The notes: generated from the sequence alone by a model not told the origin. DNA of 64,000 bases from Amycolatopsis sp. A133 (GCF_031082405.1 NZ_JAVHJU010000069.1:124001-188000), one strand, 5' to 3'. Shown: positions 7,995 to 15,928, counted from the first letter of the stretch. Translations and numbers: made by a program.

Positions 7995-8810
7995 GTGCGC
8001 TCCCATTCCTATGACGACGTGCTCGCCGGCCGCCGCCGCAAAAAGGTGCCGGAGGTCCCCGCCGAACCCGGCCTCGTGGTCGAAGACCCCGCCAGCGGCT
8101 ACTGCGGCGCGGTGGTGAAGATCGAGTACGGGAACGTCGTGCTCGAAGACGCCAAGGGCCGCCACCGCGTCTTCCCGCTCGTCCCCGCCGGGTTCCTCCT
8201 GGAAGGCAAGCTGGTGACGCTGGTGCCGCACCGGGCCCCGGCGAAGGCGCCGGCCCGGCAGGTCTCCGCGTCCGGGTCGGTGAAGGTGCAGGGCCTGAAG
8301 GCCCGCGTCGCCCGCGACTCGCGCATCTGGGTCGAAGGCAAGCACGACGCCGAGCTCGTCGAACGCGTCTGGGGCCACGACCTGCGCGTCGAAGGCGTCG
8401 TCGTCGAGCCGCTCGACGGCGTCGACGTGCTCGCCGACCGGATCGCCGAATTCGGCACCGGCCCCGGCCGCCGCCTCGGCGTCCTGGTTGACCACCTCGT
8501 GCCCGGCAGCAAGGAAACCCGCCTGGTCGAGGCCATCCGCGACGAGAACGTGCTGGTCACCGGCCACCCCTACATCGACGTGTGGGAAGCCGTGCGGCCC
8601 GAAGCCGTCGGGATCAAGGCCTGGCCGAAGATCCCGCGCGGGACCGAGTGGAAGCAGGGGATCTGCGACGCGCTCGGCTGGGGGCAACCTTTCGAAGGCT
8701 GGCAACGTGTGTTGAGCGGAGTGAGCAGTTTCCGCGACCTCGAGACCCCGCTCATCGGGGCCGTGGAACGGCTCATCGACTTCGTCACCGAGCCGACGGA
8801 AGAGGGCTGA
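7995..8810 (+). CDS. DUF3097 family protein
   Basis: Actinobacterial protein of 271 residues of unknown function. The N-terminus has SYDDVLAGRRRKKVPEVPAE, typical of the family. A beta-rich part follows (VVKIEYGNVVLEDAKGRHRVFPL), and then a conserved block RIWVEGKHDAELVERVWG with acidic pairs (VEPLDGVDVL), reminiscent of a Toprim-like acidic pattern. The start at GTG 7995 is supported by the TAGCGT -10. Nuclease or primase-like activity would be speculation. Confidence 0.88.
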   Translation: MRSHSYDDVLAGRRRKKVPEVPAEPGLVVEDPASGYCGAVVKIEYGNVVLEDAKGRHRVFPLVPAGFLLEGKLVTLVPHRAPAKAPARQVSASGSVKVQGLKARVARDSRIWVEGKHDAELVERVWGHDLRVEGVVVEPLDGVDVLADRIAEFGTGPGRRLGVLVDHLVPGSKETRLVEAIRDENVLVTGHPYIDVWEAVRPEAVGIKAWPKIPRGTEWKQGICDALGWGQPFEGWQRVLSGVSSFRDLETPLIGAVERLIDFVTEPTEEG

Positions 8811-8830
8811 ATGTCCGGTTTGTCCAAGGT

Positions 8831-8990
8831 CACGCGAAGGTTACGTCGCGTTACCAATCCGGCCAAAAGTAGGCCGACCCTACGCGGGCACGTAACCGCT
8901 GCTACGCAGCCATTCGGCCGTGACTGTGGCCGGATTGGTAACAATCGACACAGCACTGCGCCGGTGCGAACCGGCGCGATCTGAGAGCAT
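8831..8990. other. Highly structured intergenic region before nfeD (possible cis-regulatory RNA or operator array)
   Basis: The 186-nt gap between DUF3097 and nfeD contains no gene but many nested inverted repeats. There is a perfect 16-bp pair, GTTACCAATCCGGCCA (8850-8865) with its complement at 8927-8942. There are also GGTTACG/CGTAACC (8839-8845, 8891-8897), GTAGG/CCTAC (8869-8883), GCTGC-TAC-GCAGC (8898-8910) and GGCCGA/TCGGCC (8872-8877, 8914-8919). Finally an 8-bp stem with a GCGA tetraloop lies at 8958-8977. Some pairings exclude each other, as in a switch. Confidence 0.5.
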
Positions 8991-8996
8991 GAAGCC

Positions 8997-9431
8997 ATGG
9001 CTTGGGCACTGGTCTGGTTGATCGTCGGCATCGCCCTGATCGTCGCCGAAGTCGTCTCCGGCGACTTCGTGCTGATCATGCTGGGCGTTGCCGCGCTGTT
9101 CGGCGCCGGTGCCGAGGTCCTCACCGGGAACCTGGTCATCGACGTCGCCGTGTTCGCCGTCGCCTCGGTCGGCATGCTCCTGCTGGTCCGCCCCGCGCTC
9201 AAGCGGCGCCTGCTGTCCGGGCCGGCCCACCACACCGGCATCGACGCGCTGATCGGCGCCCGCGCCATCGTCGTATCCACAGTGGACTCCGAGACGGGGC
9301 GGGTGAAACTGGCCGGCGACGTCTGGTCGGCCCGCAGCCTGGGGGAGCACCTCCCGCCCATCGCGCCCGGCACCCCGGTCACCGTCGTCGAGATCTCCGG
9401 CGCCACCGCCGTCGTGTCGGCCGAGCCGTGA
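8997..9431 (+). CDS. NfeD family membrane protein
   Basis: Protein of 144 residues: two to three N-terminal transmembrane helices (about residues 3-70) followed by a C-terminal OB-fold domain (about 80-144; GARAIVVSTVD, GTPVTVVEI). Short NfeD proteins partner SPFH/stomatin-like proteins in membrane microdomains, and two SPFH genes follow directly. The ATG start 8997 lies downstream of the structured leader. The stop overlaps the next gene by 4 nt (GTGA), showing coupling. Confidence 0.92.
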   Translation: MAWALVWLIVGIALIVAEVVSGDFVLIMLGVAALFGAGAEVLTGNLVIDVAVFAVASVGMLLLVRPALKRRLLSGPAHHTGIDALIGARAIVVSTVDSETGRVKLAGDVWSARSLGEHLPPIAPGTPVTVVEISGATAVVSAEP

Positions 9432-9916
9432 GCCTCGGGCTCGTCATCGTCGGCGAGGGCCACGCCGCGGTGCTCGAACGCGGCGGGCGGTTCCGCACCG
9501 TGCTCGGCCCCGGCCGCCACTTCGTGCTCCCGTTCGCCGACCGGGTCCGCGCCCGCTTCGACCTCGGCGACCAGATCCTGTCGGCCCCGCCCCGCCCGGT
9601 CGAAGCCGGTGACGGGCACGAGGTCCTCATCGGGTTCGAGGTCACCTTCGCGGTGACCGACCCGCGCCCGGCCACCTACGAGATCGCCGGCCCGGCGCTC
9701 GCGATCGAGCAGCTGACCCGCACCGCGCTGCGGCAGGAAGCCGGCCTGACCACCGCCGAGCGCGCCGTCACCGCGCCCGGGGACCTGCACCGTACAGTGT
9801 GGACGGTCCTGCACGACACCACCGGCCGCTGGGGCATCACCACGAAGGAACTCAAGCTCGAGGTGCGCCCGCCCGCGGCACCCGCAACGCCGTCAACCGC
9901 GCAAGAATGGTACTAG
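9428..9916 (+). CDS. Short SPFH/band-7 domain protein
   Basis: Protein of 162 residues consisting almost only of an SPFH domain (GEGHAAVLERGGRFRTVLGPG; FEVTFAVTDPRPATYEIA). The usual N-terminal membrane helix is reduced to a short hydrophobic start, and the C-terminal coiled coil and oligomerisation tail are absent. It looks like a truncated paralogue of the full-length SPFH gene 16 nt downstream, to which it aligns motif by motif (RFRTV, PGRHFVLPF, GRWGI). The start GTG 9428 overlaps the nfeD stop. It may modulate the larger protein or be decaying. Confidence 0.8.
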   Translation: MSLGLVIVGEGHAAVLERGGRFRTVLGPGRHFVLPFADRVRARFDLGDQILSAPPRPVEAGDGHEVLIGFEVTFAVTDPRPATYEIAGPALAIEQLTRTALRQEAGLTTAERAVTAPGDLHRTVWTVLHDTTGRWGITTKELKLEVRPPAAPATPSTAQEWY

Positions 9917-9932
9917 GTAAGGGGAAATTCTC

Positions 9933-11360
9933 TTGACCGGATTCGCGATCGGCCTGGTCATCGCCTTGGTCTTGCTCGTGGTCATCACGATAGCCAAGGC
10001 GGTCATGGTGGTGCCGCAGGCGCAGTCGGCCGTGATCGAGCGGCTCGGCCGGTTCCGCACGGTCGCCTCGCCCGGCCTCAACATCCTCGTGCCGTTCCTG
10101 GACAAGGTGCGCGCCCGGATCGACCTGCGCGAGCAGGTCGTCTCGTTCCCGCCGCAGCCGGTGATCACCGAGGACAACCTGACGGTGTCGATCGACACGG
10201 TCGTGTACTTCCAGGTCACCGATTCGCGCGCCGCGGTGTACGAGATCTCCAACTACATCGTCGGTGTCGAGCAGCTGACCACCACCACGCTGCGCAACGT
10301 GGTCGGTGGCATGAGCCTCGAGCAGACCCTCACCTCCCGCGACTCCATCAACACCCAGCTGCGCGGCGTGCTGGACGAGGCGACCGGCCGGTGGGGCATC
10401 CGCGTGAGCCGGGTCGAGCTGAAGGCGATCGACCCGCCGCCCTCCATCCAGGACTCGATGGAGAAGCAGATGCGCGCCGACCGCGAGAAGCGCGCGATGA
10501 TCCTCACCGCCGAAGGCCAGCGGGAGTCGGCGATCAAGACCGCGGAAGGCCAGAAGCAGAGCCAGATCCTCTCCGCCGAAGGTGCCCGCCAGGCGACCAT
10601 CCTCGCCGCCGAGGCCGAGCGGCAGTCCCGCATCCTGCGGGCGCAGGGTGAGCGGGCCGCGCGCTACCTGCAGGCGCAGGGTCAGGCGAAGGCGATCGAG
10701 AAGGTGTTCGCCGCGATCAAGGCCGGCCGCCCGACGCCGGAGGTGCTGGCCTACCAGTACCTGCAGACGCTGCCGCAGTTGGCGCAGGGCGACGCGAACA
10801 AGGTCTGGATGATCCCCAGCGACTACGGCAAGGCCCTCGAAGGCTTCGCCCGCGCGCTCGGCGCCCCGGGCGACGACGGCGTGTTCCGGTACGAGCCGCC
10901 GCGCGAGGACGTCCCGGACAAGCCCGACCTCGAGGACGAAGAGGTCGCCAGCTGGTTCGAGACCAAGAGCGACCCGAAGGTCGCCGAAGCCGTCGCGGCC
11001 GCGGAAGCCGTGGCGCGCAAGGAGGTCCCCGCGATCGGTGCGCCTTCGGCGCCGCCCGCGCGGCCGTCGATCCCGCGTCCTTCCCAGCAGCAGCCCGAGC
11101 CGGACGAGGAGCGTGGCACGGAGGCCGCGCCCGCACCGCAGCAGCCCCTGACCCCGCAGGGCGGCCAGCCCGCCCTGCCCCAGCCGCAGCAGCCGGCGGC
11201 CCAGCCTCCGGCCGGTCCGCCCCCGGGCGGGCAGTACCAGGGCCAGCCGCCGCAGGCCCCGCCGCCGGGCCAGTTCGGCGGCCCGCAGCAGAACCCGGGC
11301 AGCGGCCCGTTCCCGCAGCAGCCCCCGTTCGGCGGTCCCCAGGGCGGCCCGCGCCGCTGA
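9933..11360 (+). CDS. SPFH domain membrane-scaffold protein (stomatin/QmcA-like)
   Basis: Protein of 475 residues: an N-terminal membrane helix (residues 2-28), an SPFH domain (VPQAQSAVIERLGRFRTV onward, about 30-190) and an Ala/Glu/Gln-rich coiled coil (about 195-260) with repeats of the type AEGQ/AEAERQ. A long Pro/Gln/Gly-rich disordered tail follows (about 360-475). Such proteins organise membrane microdomains together with NfeD. The start is TTG 9933, selected because AAGGGGA at 9918-9924 is a good ribosome-binding site. The proline-rich tail is longer than in enterobacterial QmcA. Confidence 0.9.
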   Translation: MTGFAIGLVIALVLLVVITIAKAVMVVPQAQSAVIERLGRFRTVASPGLNILVPFLDKVRARIDLREQVVSFPPQPVITEDNLTVSIDTVVYFQVTDSRAAVYEISNYIVGVEQLTTTTLRNVVGGMSLEQTLTSRDSINTQLRGVLDEATGRWGIRVSRVELKAIDPPPSIQDSMEKQMRADREKRAMILTAEGQRESAIKTAEGQKQSQILSAEGARQATILAAEAERQSRILRAQGERAARYLQAQGQAKAIEKVFAAIKAGRPTPEVLAYQYLQTLPQLAQGDANKVWMIPSDYGKALEGFARALGAPGDDGVFRYEPPREDVPDKPDLEDEEVASWFETKSDPKVAEAVAAAEAVARKEVPAIGAPSAPPARPSIPRPSQQQPEPDEERGTEAAPAPQQPLTPQGGQPALPQPQQPAAQPPAGPPPGGQYQGQPPQAPPPGQFGGPQQNPGSGPFPQQPPFGGPQGGPRR

Positions 11361-11364
11361 CCCC

Positions 11365-11470
11365 AAGCGCCACATTGGGTGCGTTGAATCGGCACTGCGG
11401 TGCGAAGCGCCTCCGTTGAGGGTGGTGGTGGGGGCATGGATGGAGCAACCAACGCCACCTCGGGGCGCTT
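11365..11470. repeat. About 106-nt dispersed repeat with imperfect terminal inverted repeats (copy A)
   Basis: This fills the gap between convergent genes. It is bounded by AAGCGCC (11365-11371) and GGCGCTT (11464-11470), with further imperfect pairing just inside (GGTGCGTTG against CAACGCCACC). Its core (11386-11432) recurs at 43632-43672 inside lon, including an identical 22-nt block that starts CTCCGTTGAGGG. The layout is that of a small MITE-like or REP-like element. It could also serve as a terminator. Confidence 0.6.
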
Positions 11471-12817
11471 TCACGTCCGCTGGTAGACCGTGACGTCGTC
11501 GATGTCCGCCTTCGAGCGGTCCTTCAGCACGATCACGCACACGACCGTGACCACCGCGGACAGGATGATGTAGCCCGAGATCGAGTACGGCGTCCCGGTC
11601 GTGTGCAGCAGCCACGTCGCCAGCAGCGGGGCCGGGCCGCCGGCGAACACCGACGCGAGCTGGTAGCCCAGCCCGGCACCGCCGTAACGCAGGTGCGTCG
11701 GGAAACTCTCGCCGATCAGCGCCGCCTGCGGACCGTACTGCAGCGCGTGCGGGACGAACGAAACGACGACGGCCACGAACACCAGCGCGTGGCTGCCGTG
11801 CGCCAGGATCGTGAAGTACGGGAACGCGATCAGCCCGGTCAGCACCGCCCCGCACAGGTAGACCCGTTTGCGGCCGAAGGTGTCCGACAGCGATGAGAAC
11901 AGCGGGATCAGCGCCAGTTCGCACGCCGCGCCGACCAGGACCGCGTTGAGCACGAAGGTTCTGCTGAAGTCGGGCCGCGACACGACGTAGATCAGCACGT
12001 AGCTGGTGAACAGGTAGAACGGCATCTGCTCGCTGAACCGGACGCCGGCCGACAGCAGGATTTCCCGCCAGTGGTGCCGGATCGCGTCGAGCACCGGCGT
12101 GCGGGCGGTCTGCCGGTTCTCGACCAGTTTTGCGAACATCGGTGTCTCGAGGATCTTCAGCCGGATCACCAGCCCGACCGCGACGAGCACGAGGCTGGCC
12201 AGGAACGGCAGCCGCCAGCCCCACGAGTCGAACGCCTCCGGCGAGAGCGTCGCCGACAGCAGCGTCATCCCGCCGGTGCCGAGCACCAGCCCGACCGGGA
12301 CGCCGATCTGCGCGAAGCTGCCGAGCAGCCCGCGTTTGCGCTGGTCACCCCATTCCATGGCGAGCAGGACCGAGCCGCTCCACTCGCCGCCGATGGCGAT
12401 GCCCTGCACCAGCCGCAGCAGCACCAGCAGCAGCGGCGCGGCGATCCCGATCGTCGACGTCCCGGGCAGCATCCCGACGATGCCGGAGGAGATGCCCATC
12501 AGCAGCAGCGTGACGATCAGCGTCGCCTTCCGGCCGATCCGGTCGCCCCAGTGCCCGAAGAGGGCGGCCCCGACCGGCCGCGCGGCGAACCCGACCGCGT
12601 AGGTGGCGAACGACTGCATGGCCCCCGCGTACGCGCTCGACGCGGGGAAGAACAGGTGCGGGAAGACCAAGGCCGCCGCGGTGTTGTAGAGGAAGAAGTC
12701 GTACCACTCGATGGTCGTGCCGATGGCGCTCGCCAGCGCCGCCCGCCGCACCTGCACTCGTCTTGACCCGCTGTCCGCCGCCACCTGTTGAGTGACGCCG
12801 TTGTCTCCCAGAACCAT
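11471..12817 (-). CDS. MFS transporter, metabolite:H+ symporter (MHS) family
   Basis: Twelve-helix transporter of 448 residues. The pattern GTTIEWYDFFLYNTAAAL in helix 1 and the loop GHWGDRIGRK (MFS motif A) mark the MHS branch that carries organic acids, betaines or shikimate with protons (ProP, KgtP, ShiA). The substrate is not predictable. ATG 12817 has a strong Shine-Dalgarno (GGAGGTG on the minus strand, ending at 12826). A 14-bp palindrome at 12832-12866 sits directly upstream, and a TetR gene is divergent, so TetR control is likely. Confidence 0.9.
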   Translation of the reverse strand: MVLGDNGVTQQVAADSGSRRVQVRRAALASAIGTTIEWYDFFLYNTAAALVFPHLFFPASSAYAGAMQSFATYAVGFAARPVGAALFGHWGDRIGRKATLIVTLLLMGISSGIVGMLPGTSTIGIAAPLLLVLLRLVQGIAIGGEWSGSVLLAMEWGDQRKRGLLGSFAQIGVPVGLVLGTGGMTLLSATLSPEAFDSWGWRLPFLASLVLVAVGLVIRLKILETPMFAKLVENRQTARTPVLDAIRHHWREILLSAGVRFSEQMPFYLFTSYVLIYVVSRPDFSRTFVLNAVLVGAACELALIPLFSSLSDTFGRKRVYLCGAVLTGLIAFPYFTILAHGSHALVFVAVVVSFVPHALQYGPQAALIGESFPTHLRYGGAGLGYQLASVFAGGPAPLLATWLLHTTGTPYSISGYIILSAVVTVVCVIVLKDRSKADIDDVTVYQRT

Positions 12818-12831
12818 CTTTCAACACCTCC

Positions 12832-12866
12832 GGTGACCGATGTCACACAACAGTGTGACGGTCACC
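12832..12866. promoter_or_regulatory. Candidate operator upstream of the MFS gene
   Basis: Imperfect palindrome: GGTGACCGATGTCACAC, then AACA, then GTGTGACGGTCACC. The arms match over 14 bp with a 3-nt bulge, and the central GTCACAC-AACA-GTGTGAC is perfect. It lies next to the ribosome-binding site of the MFS gene and faces the divergent TetR gene. Confidence 0.6.
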
Positions 12867-12922
12867 GATGATTTCGGCGATCGATGACTCGCTTCTCGTC
12901 CGGTCGGTGCCGAAGTCCCGCA

Positions 12923-12971
12923 AAACTTGCCGACTGGGCAAGTTTGCAGATTCTGCAACTTTCGGTACGGT
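12923..12971 (+). promoter_or_regulatory. Promoter and overlapping palindromic operators of the TetR/monooxygenase genes
   Basis: TTGCAG (12944-12949), a 16-nt spacer and TACGGT (12966-12971) form a plausible promoter only 6 nt before ATG 12978, so the mRNA is probably leaderless. Two palindromes cover it: AAACTTGCC-gactg-GGCAAGTTT (12923-12945) and TTGCAG-att-CTGCAA (12944-12958). Autorepression by the TetR protein is the simplest reading. Confidence 0.6.
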
Positions 12972-12977
12972 GGGTTC

Positions 12978-13601
12978 ATGGACACCGACCGCGCCGGGCT
13001 GCGCGAGCGCAAGAAGCGGGAAACGCGCATCGCGCTGAGCTGGGCGGCGATCCGGCTCACCGTCGAACGCGGCTTCGACAACGTCCGGATCGAAGACATC
13101 GCCGCCGCGGCCGGGGTGTCCACCCGCACCTTCAGCAACTACTTCGGCAGCAAGGGTGAAGCCATCGTCGCCCGCCACCACGACCGGGCCCGCGCGATCG
13201 CCGCGGCGCTGCGCGAACGCCCGGCCGGCGAACCGATCTGGGCCGCCGTCACCCACGCCGCCCTCGCCGGGTTCGCGCTCGGCGAGCCGGTGCCCGACGG
13301 ACAGGGTGCCACCCAGGAGTGGGTCGAAGGGCTGCGGCTGATGGTCGCCGAACCCGCGCTGCAGGGCGAGTTCCAGAAGGCCGGCGCGGCCGCCGAAGCC
13401 GAGCTCGCGCTCGCCGTCGCCGAACGCACCGGTACCGACGCCACCCGGGACGTCTACCCGCTGCTCGTCGCGGGCGTCGTCGGCGCCGCGCTCACCGTCG
13501 TCACCCGGCAGTTCCTCGTCGCCGATCCGCGGCCACCGCTCGAAGTCATCCTGCGGGACGTTTTCGAGCGGCTCGCCGCCGGCCTGCCCGAACCGCGCTA
13601 G
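12978..13601 (+). CDS. TetR/AcrR family transcriptional regulator
   Basis: Protein of 207 residues with an N-terminal helix-turn-helix (about 12-58; IEDIAAAAGVSTRTFSNYFGSKGE) and an all-helical ligand-binding C-terminal domain. It lies between the MFS gene (divergent) and a FAD monooxygenase gene 69 nt downstream on the same strand. Palindromes occur on both promoters. It probably represses an efflux/uptake plus hydroxylation response to an aromatic compound; the ligand is unknown. Confidence 0.92.
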   Translation: MDTDRAGLRERKKRETRIALSWAAIRLTVERGFDNVRIEDIAAAAGVSTRTFSNYFGSKGEAIVARHHDRARAIAAALRERPAGEPIWAAVTHAALAGFALGEPVPDGQGATQEWVEGLRLMVAEPALQGEFQKAGAAAEAELALAVAERTGTDATRDVYPLLVAGVVGAALTVVTRQFLVADPRPPLEVILRDVFERLAAGLPEPR

Positions 13602-13670
13602 CACTCCGTCCGAACCGCACGCCCGTACCGCGGGCTGCTTCGCCATGCCCGAAATCAAGGAGCTTTCGCC

Positions 13671-15194
13671 ATGCAAGACGTCGTCATCGCCGGAGCCGGG
13701 CCCAACGGCCTCATGCTCGCCTGCGAACTCGCCCTCGCCGGGATCCGGCCGCTGGTCCTGGAACGGCTGCCCGAACCCACCACCGAGAACCGCGCCAACG
13801 GCCTCGTCGGCCAGGTCGTCCGCCTCCTCGACCGCCGTGGCCTGCACGAGCGGCTCGCCGGCCCGATCGGGCCGCCCGTGCCGGCGTTCGTCTTCGGCGC
13901 GATGCGGCTCGATCTCACGCTCGCCGAGCGCAACTCGCTGAACATCCTCGGCGTGCCACAGCGGCGCGTCGAGGCGATGCTCAACGAACGTGCCGCCGAA
14001 CTCGGTGTCGAGATCCGGCGCGGCCACGAGCTCGCCGGCCTCACGCAGGACGCCGACGTGGTTTCGCTCGACGTCACCGGTCCCGGTGGTGCGTACCGGC
14101 TCGATGCCCGGTACCTCGCCGGCGCGGACGGCGGCCGCAGCGTCACCCGCAAGCTCGCCGGCATCGGCTTCCCCGGCGTCACCGAGGACCGCACCCTGTC
14201 CCACACCGCGAACGCCACCGTGCCGGCGGAGTTCGCCGACCCGGAATCCGGCGGCCTGCGGGTGCCGGGGCACGGCGTCATCCCGCCGTTCTTCCACTAC
14301 CGCACCGAAACCGGGCTGTTCGTCTACGCCCCGTTCCCCGCCGGCCCGCTGATCAGCGCCACGGAATGGACCGACGACGAAGAGCCCGCGGACGAACCGC
14401 CGATGACCCTCGACGATCAGCGCGCGAGCGTCCGCCGCGTCCTCGGGTTCGACCTGCCCCTCGGTGCGCCCGAAGGCGACGGGCCGCACCTGCTGCGACG
14501 GCTGCGCGGCCGCAACACGCGGCTGGCCGAAAAGTTCCGCGAAGGCCGGGTCCTGCTGGTCGGCGACGCCGCGCACGTCCACTCCGCGATCGGCGGCCCC
14601 GGGCTGAACCTCGGCCTGCAGGACGCCGTCGGCCTCGGCTGGAAGCTCGCCGCCACGGTGCGCGGCTGGGCGCCGGCGGGTCTGCTCGACACCTACGAAA
14701 GCGAACGCCGCCCGGTCGCCGAGCGCGTGGTCATGCACACCCAGGCCCAGTCCGCGCTGATCAGCCCGGGCGGCGACGTCACCGCGCTGCGCGAACTGTT
14801 CGGCGAACTCCTCCGGCTACCCGGCACCGTGCAGCACATCGCCGACCTGATGTCGGGGGCCGACGTCCGGTACAAGCCGGGCACCGACCACCCGCTCGAC
14901 GGCCGGTGGGCCCCGGACCTCGTGCTGGACGACGGCACCCGGCTCGCCGACCTGACCACGACGGCCCGGCCGCTGCTGCTGGACTTCACCGGCTCACTCG
15001 GCGACGAACTCCGCGGCTGGACCGACCGGGTCGACCTCGTCACCGGCCACGCGCCGGGCGACGCGACCGCGCTGCTCGTCCGGCCCGACGGTTACGTCGC
15101 CTGGGCGGCGAGTTCCGCCGAACCGGACGGCACCGACCGCAAGGCCCTGCGCGCCGCGCTCGAACGGTGGTTCGGCCACCCCCTTGACGCGTAG
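13671..15194 (+). CDS. FAD-dependent aromatic monooxygenase (PgaE/Rox-like)
   Basis: Class A flavoprotein hydroxylase of 507 residues. It has the Rossmann motif VIAGAGPNGL at the N-terminus, the DG motif (LAGADGGRS) and the GD motif (LVGDAAHVHSAIGGPGLNLG). A C-terminal thioredoxin-like domain (about 400-507) is present, as in polyketide and rifampicin hydroxylases. It would use NAD(P)H and O2 to hydroxylate a phenolic substrate in the cytoplasm. AAGGAG precedes ATG 13671. Neighbouring TetR and MFS genes suggest detoxification or drug modification, not a biosynthetic cluster. Confidence 0.9.
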   Translation: MQDVVIAGAGPNGLMLACELALAGIRPLVLERLPEPTTENRANGLVGQVVRLLDRRGLHERLAGPIGPPVPAFVFGAMRLDLTLAERNSLNILGVPQRRVEAMLNERAAELGVEIRRGHELAGLTQDADVVSLDVTGPGGAYRLDARYLAGADGGRSVTRKLAGIGFPGVTEDRTLSHTANATVPAEFADPESGGLRVPGHGVIPPFFHYRTETGLFVYAPFPAGPLISATEWTDDEEPADEPPMTLDDQRASVRRVLGFDLPLGAPEGDGPHLLRRLRGRNTRLAEKFREGRVLLVGDAAHVHSAIGGPGLNLGLQDAVGLGWKLAATVRGWAPAGLLDTYESERRPVAERVVMHTQAQSALISPGGDVTALRELFGELLRLPGTVQHIADLMSGADVRYKPGTDHPLDGRWAPDLVLDDGTRLADLTTTARPLLLDFTGSLGDELRGWTDRVDLVTGHAPGDATALLVRPDGYVAWAASSAEPDGTDRKALRAALERWFGHPLDA

Positions 15195-15213
15195 GAGATC
15201 TCCTACGTATTGT
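15184..15213 (+). promoter_or_regulatory. Promoter with an 18-bp perfect palindrome filling the -35/-10 spacer
   Basis: TTGACG (15184-15189) and TATTGT (15208-15213) flank an 18-nt spacer that is exactly the palindrome CGTAGGAGATCTCCTACG. ATG 15222 follows 8 nt after the -10, so the transcript is probably leaderless. The second gene of the operon encodes an ArsR-type repressor that likely binds here. The palindrome also includes the stop codon of the preceding monooxygenase gene. Confidence 0.7.
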
Positions 15214-15221
15214 CGCCGGGC

Positions 15222-15608
15222 ATGACGATCACCCACGTGCAGTTCCTGACCCTGCCCGTCGCCGACCACGCCCGGGCGCGGGATTTCTACGTCGGCAAGC
15301 TCGGGTTCGAAGCGCTCGTCGACCGCCGCACCCCCGAAGGCGGCCGGTTCGTGCTGGTCGCGCCGAAGGGGGCGAAGACCGGCGTGGTGCTGACCGACCA
15401 GCCGGTCACCGGGATCGAACCGGGTCCGCGGCACTTCCAGCTGCAGACCACCGACGTCGACGCCGATGTCGCCGCGCTGCGGGCGGCCGGCGTCGAGGTC
15501 GCCGAGCCGCAGCGGCAGCCGTGGGGCCGGGCGACGTCGTTCACCGACGTCGACGGCCACACCGTGGGCCTGCTCGAGCCGTCGGACTTCGGCAACGTGC
15601 CGAACTGA
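15222..15608 (+). CDS. VOC (glyoxalase/dioxygenase superfamily) protein
   Basis: Protein of 128 residues with the paired beta-alpha-beta-beta-beta VOC fold (VQFLTLPVADHARARDFYVGKLGFEAL; GPRHFQLQTTDVDADVAALRAAGVE; FTDVDGHTVGLLEP). Members bind a metal or a small hydrophobic ligand and include glyoxalases and drug-binding resistance proteins; the exact activity is unknown. It opens a four-gene operon (VOC, ArsR, SRPBCC, TetR). Its stop overlaps the ArsR start by 1 nt (TGATG). Confidence 0.88.
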   Translation: MTITHVQFLTLPVADHARARDFYVGKLGFEALVDRRTPEGGRFVLVAPKGAKTGVVLTDQPVTGIEPGPRHFQLQTTDVDADVAALRAAGVEVAEPQRQPWGRATSFTDVDGHTVGLLEPSDFGNVPN

Positions 15609-15928
15609 TGCCGGTCAACAACGACGTCTTCGCCGCGCTGGCCAGCCCGGCCCGGCGCGAGGTGCTGCGGCTGCTGCTCGACGGCCCGATGGCGGCCGGC
15701 GCGATCGCGGACCGGTTCGCGATGGCCCGGCCCAGCCTCTCGGAACACCTTCGGGTGCTTCGGGAGGCTGGCCTGGTCACCGAGCAGCGGCAGGGCCGCC
15801 ACCGCGTCTACCGGCTCGACGCGGCCCCGCTGGAAGAAGTCGCGGGCTGGCTCACCCCCTACGAGCGCTTCTGGCGCAGCAAGCTCGCCAACCTGCGCGA
15901 TCTGCTGGACGAAGAGGAAGACCTGTGA
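15608..15928 (+). CDS. ArsR family winged-helix repressor
   Basis: Protein of 106 residues with a winged helix-turn-helix (ALASPARREVLRLLLDG; AIADRFAMARPSLSEHLRVLREAGLV). No ArsR metal-binding cysteines are seen, so it probably belongs to the group paired with SRPBCC proteins and senses organic ligands or acts constitutively. It is coupled to the genes on both sides and probably binds the 15190-15207 palindrome. Confidence 0.9.
   Translation: MPVNNDVFAALASPARREVLRLLLDGPMAAGAIADRFAMARPSLSEHLRVLREAGLVTEQRQGRHRVYRLDAAPLEEVAGWLTPYERFWRSKLANLRDLLDEEEDL

Noticed and set aside
9852..12224. 790-codon minus-strand open frame across the SPFH gene and part of the MFS gene
   Set aside because: It joins out-of-frame MFS sequence to the antisense of SPFH. 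The MFS protein is intact in a different frame.
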